A DNA stretch of 64,000 nucleotides from Melanopsichium pennsylvanicum (GCA_900208305.1 OAPG01000007.1:469001-533000), one strand, 5' to 3'. Counted from the first letter of the stretch, positions 51,345 to 62,258 are shown. Program-made: numbers and translations. Notes: generated by a model not told the origin, from the letters alone.

Positions 51345-52108
51345 ATGACTTGCCACACCTTGGCGAGATTTGACGGCGCCAAAGATCTCAGCGAAGACTG
51401 TGCATTTTGCAAGATCGTCGGGGGTGAGTCTCGGGCATATGTGGTGTACGAGGATACCGAGAGCATCGCCTTCCTCGATATTCTGCCGTTGCGCCCGGGT
51501 CACACACTAGTGATACCTAAGAAACACGTCCAGCAATTATCGCATTTGGATGCAGCCACCGCTGCTTGTTTATCTCAAGCCCTAGTATATACAACAAGAG
51601 CTGTCGGCAAGGGTAAGTATCACGTTGCAATTCACCGTGTGCTTGAGAGGATGAGTGGAAAGCTTGCTGACTCTCAATCTGGTTCGAATCAAACCGTATT
51701 CTGAATGGCATTCGTCGTTGCGGTTTGGCTGTTGGAATCGACGCATAGCACTGGGCGACGAGAGACTGCAAGTCATAACAAATCAAATCTATGCTCAGCT
51801 GGTACCACATGTAAGCACTTTGTCGTCGCTCCCAACAGTTACGCTTCGACTAACAGCCTGTCGTGCACTTTCGCTCGCGCAACTCCCACAATACTAATAT
51901 CCCACAGGTGCACTTCCACATCGTTCCAGCTGCATCGAAGCCAAGTTCGGACAAAAAAGACAAGAAGTCCGCATCAACCAGTCGCATGGCTATGATGGGA
52001 CTTGGCCACGGGAGGGAAGAACTGGACGACAAAGAAGCGGAGGTTCTCTGTAAAAAGATTAGAGAAGCGTCTCAAGAGGTGGACAAGGAGCGCAATTCCA
52101 AGCTGTAA
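51345..52108 (+). CDS. HIT-family nucleotide hydrolase (three exons)
   Basis: Exons 51345-51612, 51749-51810 and 51908-52108 with introns of 136 and 97 bp give 176 residues. The splice choices restore the HIT fold: [10 protein letters not shown] and [28 protein letters not shown] in exon 1, [21 protein letters not shown] in exon 2, and VHFHIVPA opening exon 3. The catalytic histidine triad HVHFH (H110, H112, H114) is thus split by intron 2. The FCKI motif provides the zinc-type Cys pair seen in many HINT-branch members. The C-terminus is Lys/Glu-rich with predicted helix. Likely a HINT/Hnt1-like purine nucleoside phosphoramidase or related AMP-lysine hydrolase. The substrate is not determinable. 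Confidence 0.92.
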
Positions 52109-52301
52109 GGCGCATTGCTTTTTCAGAGAAAATCGGCAAGGGATAATTCTGTTGGCTACTATGCTTCCTTGTAGTAGATGGAATTCTATCGACGTGTGTG
52201 ATTCATCTGTCCAACTACGATCGTGACGAGCTTGGGAAACGAGTAGACATTTTGCACCTCGATTTTGCAAGAGAGAATCATCTAAGGGTACAATCGTGAA
52301 T

Positions 52302-52986
52302 TTATTCTGAAGCTCGCTTGATCTTGAGATCGGTGAGGTCGACTTGCGAGCCAGGGGCGATGGCGTGAGGCGATGCTTGCTCAAAGATCCTGTTTTTAGG
52401 CGAAGAGGAAAATTTAAGGTAAATCGTTGAGCTTGATTGAGCATTTCTGGAATACGCAAGGAGTGACAACACAGTGTATTGGCGGTATTGAAGTTACTTA
52501 CTGAGTATATCGCAACCTATGAACAGGAGGACGTTCCGCATCCTGGAAAAGCAAGCGTTCCTCTGCCTTTTCCTTGACGAGTTCAAGATGCCTAGCGTTG
52601 CGCTCCTTCCAGACGCTGGAGGGAGTAGTCCAGTTTTCAATATAGCGTGTGAGCCATGGCTTTTCGCCTTCGGTGTGGAAGTTGTCCTCAGATTCGTTGC
52701 CAGGTGCGGAGCGGCCAGAGGAAGAAGCTCTGGAAGGGTGAGGGTCGGCGTGGAGTGTAGAGATGCGGTAAAGCCCGAACACGGCGATAGCGCCGAGGAA
52801 AGTGTAGCGCCAAATGGGAGCGCCGAAGTTTTCGCTGGGATACTCTTGGTCAGCAACAGCGGAGGAGGACGAAGAAGAGGCACCAGCACGGACGATGCGT
52901 GTCGAGTGGAGGGATCGGATGGGGGCAGCAGTGGCGATGGAAAGGGCAGTGGGAGCCCGTCGATGGAGCATACGTGTGGCGACCAT
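52302..52986 (-). CDS. Probable mitochondrial complex I accessory subunit (17.8 kDa type)
   Basis: Exons 52986-52502 and 52389-52302, with a 112-bp intron (GTAAGT...ACAG), give 190 residues. The N-terminus is a typical mitochondrial presequence (MVATRMLHRRAPTALSIATA, then RSLHSTR). One membrane helix (WRYTFLGAIAVFGLYRIS) follows near residue 60. A conserved-looking C-terminal part has TRYIENW, WKERNARHLEL and RYTQIFEQASPHAIAPGSQ, where the intron falls inside the Gln codon. This order (presequence, one helix, W..RN..H tail, FE.ASPH..PGSQ) is what I recall for the fungal NADH dehydrogenase 17.8-kDa accessory subunit. The mitochondrial inner-membrane location is well supported; the subunit identity is moderate. 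Confidence 0.65.
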
Positions 52987-54921
52987 ATTTTCTGCTGCTT
53001 GTGCCGATCAAAAGAGGACAAGACAGGAAAGGACAGAAAGTGATAAGGGTGACGATGAGATAAAATTCGAGATGTCGATGCAGTATCAAGCAGTTTGTAT
53101 GTAAGTGCAGGCTGCAAGTTGCCATCTTTCCAATCTGGTGGCTTCCCATCCCACACACACACACACACACACTCCCTCTTTCCACTCGTCGGTTCCGAAT
53201 TCTCCGCCAAATTCAACCAAATCCAAATGACCGATCGATATTTTGTCGCACGATATAAAAACTTGTTTTGAGAAATAGTAAACAAGACTCCAAGTCTAAC
53301 AACATTGTTGGATTTTACTTTCGGTCACCTGTGTGTCGAAAAAGCAAACCTTGAGACCGCGCATGTGCTGAGTGCGCGTGTTGGTTTCACCTCGCATAGG
53401 TTCAAATTGCAAGCCAGTTGAGCAGAGACCCTTGAAATTGAATTGGGCTCACTATACAATCCAACCGTGCAGAGCATGTTTACAGCAAAAAAAAAAAAAA
53501 CATGCAAGGAATCTTTCCATCGACGCCCGTGTTGCTCGTTCTCTTTTTCTGCACAGTACACCGAACTGCACAGTAAGCTACAGCATTGTCGAAGAGCTTC
53601 GAAATGAAAAATAAAAATAAAATCAAGCGTGTGCCTGGCGCCCCTCTTCCCTCTTGCTAGCCTCGACTGCCTTGTTGCCTTGACACACTCACAACCACCT
53701 TTGACCATTTGCGGGTGCTTGGCATCTGTTTATCCTCCGACCAGTGTAACTGTAGTGTGCTGATCAGACTTTCGACTCTTTATTTCAAACTGTTTCATCT
53801 AATAAAAGGAGGGTCCAGAATAGCGATAGGGGGGGTGGGCACAAAGAGAACGATGTGCACAACAGCCGTACACACCTTCACCTTGTGCAACCTGCGTGTG
53901 CTTCACTGTGGGTGGCTGCAATGCCAATCTCTTGTCTAAGTCGTACTGCACAAATACGCATTTTGGCTCCTCTTCAAAGCGCCTCTCTCTCTCTCGATAC
54001 AATTTCAACGACATGAACCTCTGTTCATCATCGGCATAAGATAACCCACCTTTCCACCTTGTCTGAAGACTCAGCTAGATTACCCCCGTTCATGAGTCAC
54101 GTTTGAGATAGAGGATAGAAGAAAGCATCGCATGGCTAAAATCCGAGTCGGTGTAAAAGCATACTATGTGTGGTTGAGACTGTGTGCTAGGCTGCTGCCC
54201 TTTTGTTCTTGGTCAAATTTGGGTGTGTGTTGGTTTTTCGAGGTTTCACTTGCTGGAATCGCTACTACGTGGATGTGTACTGTAAAGTAAAGTTACTACG
54301 GTAAATTACTGTGTTGTAGCTCGACGTTGGATGGCTCTTCTACTTTCACCTTTACCTTTCCTTTTTCATCATCACCTGACCTCCTCTTCTTCCGTCAAGC
54401 TTCCTAATTCATCCTGTTCAGCACTGTCACCTACGCATCCCTCTTGACGTTCTTCGCTTAGTCTTAGTCGGCGACTTTGATGGATTTCTCACCCGTGTGA
54501 TACAATCCAAAACGATCATCAACCCCACCCATTCACATCGTCTCAACCTTTTTTGTGTTCGCCTTGATACCATCTCCTTCTTTGTTTCTCTTTGGCTCCA
54601 AAACCTTGCTACATCTCACCTCCGGCTGCTACGTGGTGCTACCTCACTTTGCGCCTTTTCGTCTTTCTTCGTTCTTCAGTATTGCAGTCCGAACAATCAC
54701 ACTCTCTTGACAGCAGCGGCCTCAATAGGTTCATCGCCAATCTCCTTGCACTATTCTTTCATCCGCAGAGGCACAGTACGCACAACAATTGTGATGCTCT
54801 GATCCACCCCTCGTCCAGACTTCCTTCCACCTTCGCCTTTGCGCGTCTACATTCTGCCTTGGCCATCTTGGTTCCTTTCACTTCGATATCACCCACTGCT
54901 CCCTAAGTACACATAGCAGCC
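52987..54921. other. Intergenic region of about 1.9 kb upstream of RAX2
   Basis: Contains a CA repeat (53152-53172), an A14-type run near 53489-53502, and a TACTGTAAAGTAAAGTTACT stretch around 54281-54300. The last ~500 bp are CT-rich and probably RAX2 promoter and leader. No gene supported. Confidence 0.45.
53152..53172. repeat. CA dinucleotide microsatellite
   Basis: About ten CA units upstream of the putative complex I subunit gene. Confidence 0.85.
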
Positions 54922-57900
54922 ATGTTGGCGCCCTTCTCCTCTACCGCCTCGGCAATCACATCACATCGACAACGTCCACAAATCTACACGTCGCGTCTCA
55001 CACGTTTCGTATCGACGTCAGCGCTTCTCCTTACTGTAGCTATACCATCAGCCTCAGCATCCATCGCCAATTTCCCCAGCATTGATTTCGACCTCCTGGG
55101 CGCCGTCAGCATCGCAGGCTCCTTTGCAGGTATCGAGCTTTGGAACCAGACTGGAACATCAGCAACCACCAATGCTACCTACGACCCAGCTGCATCCTCC
55201 CTCCTCTCGCGCGCCAGCAATGGCACCATTAACCTTGTCAGCGCCACCGAAGAGGGCGGCACAATCCGCGCCATCTGTCAGATGCAATCGTCTCCAAATA
55301 CTGTCTACGTCGCTGGAGACTTTCTCTCGATAGGCGGCACCTCGGTCAGCAACATCGCCGCCTATGATCCGAGTGCCAACACATTCGACAACATGGCCGG
55401 AGGTCTCGACGGCACCGTCCAGGCGGTCTATTGCGACAATCAGCACAACCAAGTCATTGCCGGTGGTTCTTTCTCCGGACCTGTTAACGCCAAGACGGAT
55501 CGGTACCTCGGTAACGTAGCACAGTGGGACGCTGCTGCCTTAACCTGGAATCCAGTCGACTTTGGAGGTCTCAATGGTCCTGTCAACACCATCACAGCAG
55601 GCGGCAACAACTCGCTCATCCGTTTCGGTGGCAGCTTCGACACCAAGTTTGCATCCGTGGGATCCAACGGCATCGCTTCAGGCACCAACACCTCTGCATC
55701 ATCACTCACAGCTGCACTCGCACCCCTCTCGCTCGGCCAGGTCGAATTCGTTGGCGGTCCCAGCTCCAGCGATGCCGGCTTCAACAACCCTGCACAGATC
55801 TTGTGTCCCCAAGGTCCAGACGGCAGCGGCAACTCGTATCTCTTTGAGGACGGTGTCGAGGGTCGTCTCACAGCACGTGCCTTTCGAGCTCTCAACGTAC
55901 GCGCCATCCGACTGGGCAACACCTTGGTCGATGGGCGTGGCACGCGCACATTCGGGATCGTCTCGATCCCCGACAATACCGAGCTCGAGTTGATCTATCT
56001 CGACCCAGCCACCGGCCAGAATGCTACTTGCACCAACAATTGTTCTCTGGCGCACGATGCATCCATCCCCTACCAGGATTTCCTCATTGCAGACACATCC
56101 GCTAACAATGCTCCTGGCGGCGTCAAGCAGCTCACTGGCATCCAGTTCACTGCTTCTCAGTATTACGGCGCAGGAGCCGGTCTTCATGTGCTCGAGTTGC
56201 TCTCAGAAGGTGGCTGGGCTTATGCGTACAACGCTCTCAACCGTGGCGGATGCAGTTCCGATCAGAGCGGTGTCAACGGCACCGACTCGTCGTCCACCAA
56301 TCAGGGCGGCTGGTACACCAGCACCATCAACACACTTGCTGGCACCACCGAGCCCGTGCTCGCGTACACCGACTCGTACAGCAACCTTGGTTCTGCCTCC
56401 TCGTCCGCCACTGTCACATTTTCGGTCGACATTCCCTTCAACGGCAACTACACCATCAACATGTTTGTTCCAGGGTGCAGTGCGAGTGGATCGTGCGGCC
56501 AGCGCACTGATGTTCAAGCCAATGTCTTTGCCGTCGAGGGCTCGCAGGGCAACCTAACACGTATCTCGCAGACCAATGAACAGGATCAGACGGTTCAAAT
56601 TTACAGCGGCGAGGTCAACAAGGCCGCTCAGGGCTTCCAGCCGACCGTAGTTCTGTCCATCCCTGCAGATGCGCCTGCGCCATCTGGTGGTGGGCAATTC
56701 ACCGTCATCGCCGACAAAGTCAGCTTTCTACTGCTAAACAGCAACGAGGCGCTTCAGATGAGCTCCAGTGGGTTCGGTGTGCTCGAGTACAACCTCTTCG
56801 ACCCCGCCGTCACTGCTCTACAGACTAACGGCACGGGCATTCTGCCCAATACCACCATGACCAGCATTGATACCCTCTCCGCCACGCTGTACGCAAACGG
56901 GGTGCGAAAGAATAACAACAACAATGCAGTCTCGGCGATCGTTTCAACCGGGGCTGGCACGTTCGTTGGAGGCTCGTTCACATCCACTGGTAACGTCAGC
57001 TTTGCCAACTTCGCCGGCTTTTCGGGGGACGCCAAGACTCCCATCGCGATCGCAAACGGAGGTCTCAACGCACCCGTCCTGGCACTTGCCAGCCTTGGAA
57101 ATGCGCTCTTCGTAGGAGGCAGCTTCACCGGCACGGCCGACAACTCTGTCTCTGCTTCCTACATCGCACGCTATGATCCCGACAGCAATGCCTGGACGGC
57201 GCTCGGTGGAGGCCCCGACGGTGCTGTGTCGTCGATCTATCCTCTCGGCTCCGATGCGATTCTTGTAGCTGGCGCCTTCGAGACTGTCAACGGCACTGGT
57301 CAGTCTGGCGGATACGCGGTCTGGAATACGACAGCCAACGGATGGCAGACGCAGACTAGCTTCGTGTCGGCAGAAATGACGGCAGCTTTTGCCGACTTTG
57401 CCACCACCACCCAGCAGAGCTTCCTTGCCGGAAGCGTACGAGCCGTGAGCCTGCAGTCGGCATCAGGTGCTGCTCAGCTGCGTGCGCCTGACAACGACGG
57501 CCAGTTGCCCATCATCGAGTCACTCAATTTTCAGTTTGCATCTCCAGCTGGCTCGTCTAATTCCGCATCCTCGTCTAACACTGCACGCAGGCGTACCATC
57601 GCTGTCGCGGGACAACAGAAGCAGCGAAGTCGAGCTCAAAAGAGCGATGTGCAGAAACGCGATGCCTCCGCCTCGACCTCCGGTCTTGGCTCCAAATTAC
57701 GCTCGCTTCTCCCTCGATCTCCCTTGAGCAGAGACAATGCACGTTCACCCTCACAGGTTTCATCCTTGACCAGACGCGCCGACGTCATGGTGCCAGCATC
57801 GCTCATGTCTAATGGTCAGAACGAAATCCTTGCTAGTGCATTCTGGCAACGCGATGATGGATCCTTCGTCAACATCCTCGGTGGCAACTTCACTACTACG

Positions 57901-59517
57901 ACTGGCATCCGCAACTTGGCTTTCTACGACGGATCGACCCACTCCGCCACCGCCTTCCCATCGCAGCCTTCTTCAGCCAACCGGCAGTCCATCTCAGTGA
58001 TCCGCTCGTTGCTCGTTGACAACGACATGCTCTATGTCGGTGGCGATGGCGGCTTTGAGGCGTACGATCTCAAAAGGGCAGCCTGGGTTACCAACGGCGC
58101 CCCTCTCTCTGCCAGTTCTGGTCAAGTTCTTTCGGTCACCGCCCTCGACCACCGGCCCGACACTACTACGCTCATCGTGTCAGGTAGTTTCGCTTCCGCC
58201 GGTTCACTTCCCTGTCTCAATGTTTGTCTCTGGGACACCAACGGCATGCGCTGGAGTCCCTTGAGCGCCGGTCTCACCGGCCAGATCTCTGCGATCGACT
58301 TTGCTGGAAGCAAAGCCAACCTACTCATCCTTGCAGGCTCAATGACGGTCAATGGGGCTGAAGCTTCCCTCGCCAGCTACAACTTTGACTCGCAGATCTG
58401 GTCCAGCTTGGGGTCGGTTGGAAGCGGCGCGAACCAGATCCCGGGCCCTGCCACTGCTGTCAGCGTCGATGACCTGAATGCCAACGCCATCTTTGCAGCC
58501 GGCCGCACTGCCGATGGAACCGATCCTTATCTAGTCATGTGGGATGGAACTCAGTACACAGCCGTCGGTACCGGTCAATTCTTGCCCGCCACCGGGATCT
58601 CGCAGCTCACCTTTGTCCCCATTTCGAAAGCACATGCCAGCAACAACGTTCTCGAAGACAATCGTATGCTGGTCGTCAGCGGTGCTCTGACCACTCAGGA
58701 CTATGGCAACATCTCCAGCGTCTTCTTCGACGGTCAAAGCTACTCTCCCTTCTTGCTCGCCACCAACCTCGATGGCTCTTCCGGCATCGTTCGAGCTTTT
58801 ATCCGATCGACCGAAGTGTTGCGCTTCCCCAACTTGCACCACTTGGCTGTCGGACTCGTTATCCTCATCTCCATCGCCATTGGCCTGGGAATTGTCTTCT
58901 TTCTGGTGCTGCTGGGCTTGATCTGGGCGGTAGCAAGAAGACGACCCGAGCCAAAGGACATGGATGTGCCTATCTCGGCAAGCGACGAGTCGCTCGGTTT
59001 TGGCGAAAAAAAGCGCCCTTCCAGCCTGTTGGCCACCCTGAACGCCGCTACTGAAAATGCAATGCTTGGGGCACATGGTGGTGCTGCCGCTGGTGCTGGC
59101 ATTGGAGCCTCTGCTGGTGCGGGTGCTGCCGGTGCTATGGCTGCCCACCGCGATGCAGGCGATACGAGCGATGAAGCCGCTATTTCCAACTACCACAGCG
59201 ACGGAGGACGCACAGGTCAATCCCAGTACCTCACAGACGACGCTGGGTTCTCTGACGCTGAAGCTGGTCAAGCCACAGGCGTGGTGGGAGGCAGCGCTGT
59301 GGCAGCAGCGGCCATCGAAGGCGATCAAGAAGGCGATTCGCCGTCGGAGGGTATTCCTGCGCATGCAAGGTATGACTTTGTTCCAAATCACGAGTCCGAG
59401 CTGCCACTCACGGCAGGAGAGCCCATCGAGATCCTCGACGACCAGTACAGGCATTGGTGGTTGGCTAGAAACAGCAGCGGGCTCACTGGAGTCGTGCCGA
59501 GTGCGTACGTCATGTGA
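54922..59517 (+). CDS. RAX2: Cell-polarity marker RAX2 with C-terminal SH3 domain
   Basis: A 1531-residue type I membrane protein, single exon. A signal/anchor segment lies near residues 30-50 (TSALLLTVAIPSASASI). The large extracellular part (to ~1300) has kelch-like beta-propeller repeats typical of Rax2 (YVAGDFLSIGG..SVSNIAAYDP, GTFVGGSFTSTGNV, VAGAFETVNGTG) with many N-glycosylation sequons. A basic stretch with several KR sites near 885-930 could be a Kex2 cleavage region. One membrane helix follows (about 1306-1338). The cytoplasmic tail has Gly/Ala-rich and acidic parts and ends in an SH3 domain (about 1480-1531): ARYDFVPNHESELPL, WWLARN and GVVPSAYV match ALYDY, WW and P..YV. Rax2 marks old growth poles and bud sites. 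The SH3 end would recruit proline-rich cortical or Rho-pathway partners; I do not know it from yeast Rax2. Confidence 0.9.
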   Translation: MLAPFSSTASAITSHRQRPQIYTSRLTRFVSTSALLLTVAIPSASASIANFPSIDFDLLGAVSIAGSFAGIELWNQTGTSATTNATYDPAASSLLSRASNGTINLVSATEEGGTIRAICQMQSSPNTVYVAGDFLSIGGTSVSNIAAYDPSANTFDNMAGGLDGTVQAVYCDNQHNQVIAGGSFSGPVNAKTDRYLGNVAQWDAAALTWNPVDFGGLNGPVNTITAGGNNSLIRFGGSFDTKFASVGSNGIASGTNTSASSLTAALAPLSLGQVEFVGGPSSSDAGFNNPAQILCPQGPDGSGNSYLFEDGVEGRLTARAFRALNVRAIRLGNTLVDGRGTRTFGIVSIPDNTELELIYLDPATGQNATCTNNCSLAHDASIPYQDFLIADTSANNAPGGVKQLTGIQFTASQYYGAGAGLHVLELLSEGGWAYAYNALNRGGCSSDQSGVNGTDSSSTNQGGWYTSTINTLAGTTEPVLAYTDSYSNLGSASSSATVTFSVDIPFNGNYTINMFVPGCSASGSCGQRTDVQANVFAVEGSQGNLTRISQTNEQDQTVQIYSGEVNKAAQGFQPTVVLSIPADAPAPSGGGQFTVIADKVSFLLLNSNEALQMSSSGFGVLEYNLFDPAVTALQTNGTGILPNTTMTSIDTLSATLYANGVRKNNNNNAVSAIVSTGAGTFVGGSFTSTGNVSFANFAGFSGDAKTPIAIANGGLNAPVLALASLGNALFVGGSFTGTADNSVSASYIARYDPDSNAWTALGGGPDGAVSSIYPLGSDAILVAGAFETVNGTGQSGGYAVWNTTANGWQTQTSFVSAEMTAAFADFATTTQQSFLAGSVRAVSLQSASGAAQLRAPDNDGQLPIIESLNFQFASPAGSSNSASSSNTARRRTIAVAGQQKQRSRAQKSDVQKRDASASTSGLGSKLRSLLPRSPLSRDNARSPSQVSSLTRRADVMVPASLMSNGQNEILASAFWQRDDGSFVNILGGNFTTTTGIRNLAFYDGSTHSATAFPSQPSSANRQSISVIRSLLVDNDMLYVGGDGGFEAYDLKRAAWVTNGAPLSASSGQVLSVTALDHRPDTTTLIVSGSFASAGSLPCLNVCLWDTNGMRWSPLSAGLTGQISAIDFAGSKANLLILAGSMTVNGAEASLASYNFDSQIWSSLGSVGSGANQIPGPATAVSVDDLNANAIFAAGRTADGTDPYLVMWDGTQYTAVGTGQFLPATGISQLTFVPISKAHASNNVLEDNRMLVVSGALTTQDYGNISSVFFDGQSYSPFLLATNLDGSSGIVRAFIRSTEVLRFPNLHHLAVGLVILISIAIGLGIVFFLVLLGLIWAVARRRPEPKDMDVPISASDESLGFGEKKRPSSLLATLNAATENAMLGAHGGAAAGAGIGASAGAGAAGAMAAHRDAGDTSDEAAISNYHSDGGRTGQSQYLTDDAGFSDAEAGQATGVVGGSAVAAAAIEGDQEGDSPSEGIPAHARYDFVPNHESELPLTAGEPIEILDDQYRHWWLARNSSGLTGVVPSAYVM

Positions 59518-60200
59518 CAGGGAGCCGAGACGATGCATCATACCCAGTTGCTTTTCCCCCCTTTCGCCCAAGGTGTGGCGACAGTGGAAGGAACTATTCA
59601 TAAAAGTAGTATCGAATTGCAATCACACTGTCTTTTCTCCCCCTGGCCTTTCTCTTGGCCAACTATTCTCAATCTTTTCTTTTTCGTTTTCTCATCATGT
59701 CTCGCAGAAGGCAGGCCTCCGTTTGCTAGTTGTCCTTGGTTTGACTTGAATTCATTAGCATGTTTCTCAAGATCTCTGCTTGGAATGAATGTGCGGATGA
59801 GTGTGAGCAGATGTGTCCTGTTGGAAAGAGCAAGCAAATTTGATGCGTTGAGACAGCAACAATTGCTCACCCAAGTCAGAGTGTAGCAGCAAGAGGATGC
59901 TGGCAGCTGGGTGTAATTTTTGAAAGACTCAAAATTTGGACGATGTAACATGGCAGAAGCCGAAAAAAGACCGGCTTTTGAAGCAGTGCGTTCGGAAGAT
60001 CATCTTGAACGACTCCCTCCACACACACATTCCCGTTTGCCTTTGGCTGCTGTCGTCGTCTAAGCTCGTGGCACGCCGTTCTACACAGGCAACTGCATTG
60101 CAAGCGCATCCACCCAACCCACTAGCCTCTCTGTGTGCGCTTTCTACCATTCGCCAGGCACTTCCAGCAACGTGCCAGGTCGGACAAACCGCCGCCCAGC
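59518..60200. other. Intergenic region between RAX2 and PPG1
   Basis: RAX2 3' flank (CTTTTC-rich near 59660-59700) and PPG1 promoter and leader. No gene or strong element seen. Confidence 0.45.
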
Positions 60201-61157
60201 ATGGCGTTCGACCTCGATGCGTGTATCGCCACGCTGCTCAAAAAGCAACTTCTTGGCGAAGCGCTGCTCAAGGAGATCTGCGAAAAGACAAAGGAGATCC
60301 TCATGCGCGAATCGAACGTCGTCCATATCTCGGCTCCAGTCACTGTGGTTGGTGACATCCATGGCCAGTTCTACGACTTGATAGAGATTTTTCGTATTGG
60401 CGGCTACGCACCGCATACCAACTACCTCTTTTTGGGCGACTACGTGGATCGGGGCTTGTTCTCTGTGGAGACTATCTCTTTACTCACATGCCTCAAATTG
60501 CGGTATCCAGACCGAGTGCAACTGATTCGCGGCAATCACGAGTCGAGGGCGGTCACGCAGACTTATGGATTCTACACCGAATGCCAACGAAAATATGGAT
60601 CAGCGAACGTGTGGACATACTTTACAGACATGTTTGACTTTCTCACACTATCTGTTGTGATTGACGATCAGATCTTTTGCGTTCACGGTGGACTATCGCC
60701 TTCGGTGCACTACATTGACCAGGTAAAGATCATCGACCGATTCCGCGAGATCCCACACGAAGGGCCAATGGCGGATCTTGTGTGGTCCGATCCAGATCCG
60801 GACAAGGAAGAGTTTGCTATTTCGCCTCGAGGCGCAGGCTATACTTTTGGCGCAAGTGTAGTCAAGCATTTTTTGCATCGGAACAACATGAATCACATTT
60901 TAAGGGCGCATCAGTTGTGTATGGAAGGTTTCAGCGTGTTGTACGATGACAGGTTATCAACTGTATGGAGTGCACCGAATTACTGTTATCGTTGCGGGAA
61001 TATGGCCAGCATTCTAGAGGTGTTTCCGGACGGAAGCAAGCATTTCAACACCTTTGAGGCTGCACCAGAAAACGAAAGAGACGGACCCAATCAGCATAAT
61101 CTCAATGGAGGGCCAACGGCGAACGGTAAACACGAGGCGGTCGAGTATTTCTTGTAG
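60201..61157 (+). CDS. PPG1: PP2A-like serine/threonine phosphatase PPG1
   Basis: A 318-residue single-exon catalytic subunit of the PP2A class. All metallophosphatase motifs are present: GDIHGQF, GDYVDRG, RGNHE, HGGLSP, and the [10 protein letters not shown] and [11 protein letters not shown] segments. ESNVVHI near the N-terminus, the [17 protein letters not shown] segment and [26 protein letters not shown] favour yeast Ppg1 over PP4, PP6 or PP2A proper. In yeast Ppg1 works with Tap42 and the Far/STRIPAK-like complex. The tail ends EYFL, keeping the C-terminal Leu that PP2A-type enzymes carry for carboxymethylation. The start at 60201 (CAGCATGGC) gives a normal-length N-terminus. Confidence 0.9.
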   Translation: MAFDLDACIATLLKKQLLGEALLKEICEKTKEILMRESNVVHISAPVTVVGDIHGQFYDLIEIFRIGGYAPHTNYLFLGDYVDRGLFSVETISLLTCLKLRYPDRVQLIRGNHESRAVTQTYGFYTECQRKYGSANVWTYFTDMFDFLTLSVVIDDQIFCVHGGLSPSVHYIDQVKIIDRFREIPHEGPMADLVWSDPDPDKEEFAISPRGAGYTFGASVVKHFLHRNNMNHILRAHQLCMEGFSVLYDDRLSTVWSAPNYCYRCGNMASILEVFPDGSKHFNTFEAAPENERDGPNQHNLNGGPTANGKHEAVEYFL

Positions 61158-62093
61158 CATCACGATCAAAAAGCATCACCATGATATCCTTTACACGCAT
61201 GCACAGAAGCTCACAGCCAGTGTGAAGCGTCCTTGTGCCGGAGCCCAGATGAGCTGACCATGAGATTATGGCTTTTCCGCCCTGAGCTTCACGCCAGTAA
61301 TGGACGGAACTATTCCTGTGCAGCACCAAAGCACAGAGGAGATAGGTGGCCATGGAAGCAGTTGGCTTGTCCAAAGAGACTGAGAACCAGCTTTTCGCAG
61401 TCTTCATCACCCTTGCTAGAGGAAGCTTTAGAAATCATGGCAGATCATGATCGTCCGGGTGGGTACTACTCGTCGCCAGAGTCTTGAAATGGAATGATGT
61501 CTTGTCTCAGTTGCTCGCAAGCCGGGCGCATAGACGAGGGGACTCTTGACTCCGTTGCCACAGTGCTGTCGTCAATCAATATAGGGCCCCGGATAAGACC
61601 AGCGACCATGTGTTGTGACAAAGGGCCAACGTTGAATTACACAGATGGGTGAGTGTTTTAGTCGTCCAAGAAGATGACAGAATCGTGTTGGTGTTGACGA
61701 GGAGAAGAAACATCCATCCTTTGATTGCATTGTACTCTCTGCTCTCTGCTCAGTCGAGGCAAGATGCTAAGGTGAGTCACTGTAGCATATGCTCACGTCT
61801 GCAACAAACCATCTTGAGATGGCACGTATGATGAACCTTGGTGAGAACAGCAGACCAAACCACCCCGTTGGTTGCCAACCTTGTTCCTCTCATCGTCGTC
61901 TTGGTCATGCGTTTCATTTGCGACATTCACTTGACCTTTCTCATCGATTGACTCTGTCGACTGACTCCACCGCTTCTGTTTCATATCACCTAGCACCTTT
62001 CTCGTTGCACGTACAGTATACTGTGACCTTCATCTCGAAGGTCGTTCAATGTACCGTTCATATACTTTTATTTTGCCACTTTCGGACACAACT
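61158..62093. other. Intergenic region between PPG1 and tRNA-Ser
   Basis: No protein gene that I can support. Short open frames have no motif or splice support. Confidence 0.45.
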
Positions 62094-62240
62094 GGCGCTT
62101 TGGCGGAGTGGTTATCGCGTGGCACTAGAAGTAGGAACTAAGTGCCAATTTGATTTGTGACACACTTCTAGAGTATACATCTACTCAACAACATAATGCC
62201 ATTCCCTCTGGGAGCATAGGTTCAAATCCTGTAGGCGTCG
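62094..62240 (+). tRNA. tRNA-Ser (anticodon AGA) with 65-nt intron
   Basis: The cloverleaf closes well. The 7-bp acceptor is GGCGCTT/AGGCGTC (two G-U type pairs). The A box is TGGCGGAGTGG, the anticodon stem TGGCA/TGCCA and the loop CTAGAA+A, giving anticodon AGA (62127-62129). A long class II variable arm (TCCC TCT GGGA) and a T arm with B box GGTTCAAATCC follow. Discriminator G at 62240 fits serine. The intron is 62131-62195, at the standard 37/38 position, so mature length is 82 nt. A T-rich RNA polymerase III terminator follows directly (62241-62250 and on). The intron can pair with the anticodon loop (CTAGAAGT at 62125-62132 with ACTTCTAG at 62164-62171). Confidence 0.95.
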
Positions 62241-62258
62241 TTTATTTTTTATTTTTTC
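62241..62258 (+). terminator. RNA polymerase III terminator of tRNA-Ser
   Basis: T-rich sequence (TTTATTTTTTATTTTTTC) begins immediately after the tRNA discriminator base. Runs of six T are sufficient for Pol III termination. Confidence 0.8.

Noticed and set aside
51674..51684. GGTTCGAATC sequence resembling a tRNA B box
   Set aside because: The flanking T-stem does not pair and no A box or acceptor stem exists; it lies in intron 1 of the HIT gene.
58531..59622. 363-codon open frame antisense to the RAX2 3' end
   Set aside because: It overlaps the membrane helix and SH3 domain of RAX2, has no domain of its own and a composition typical of antisense frames.
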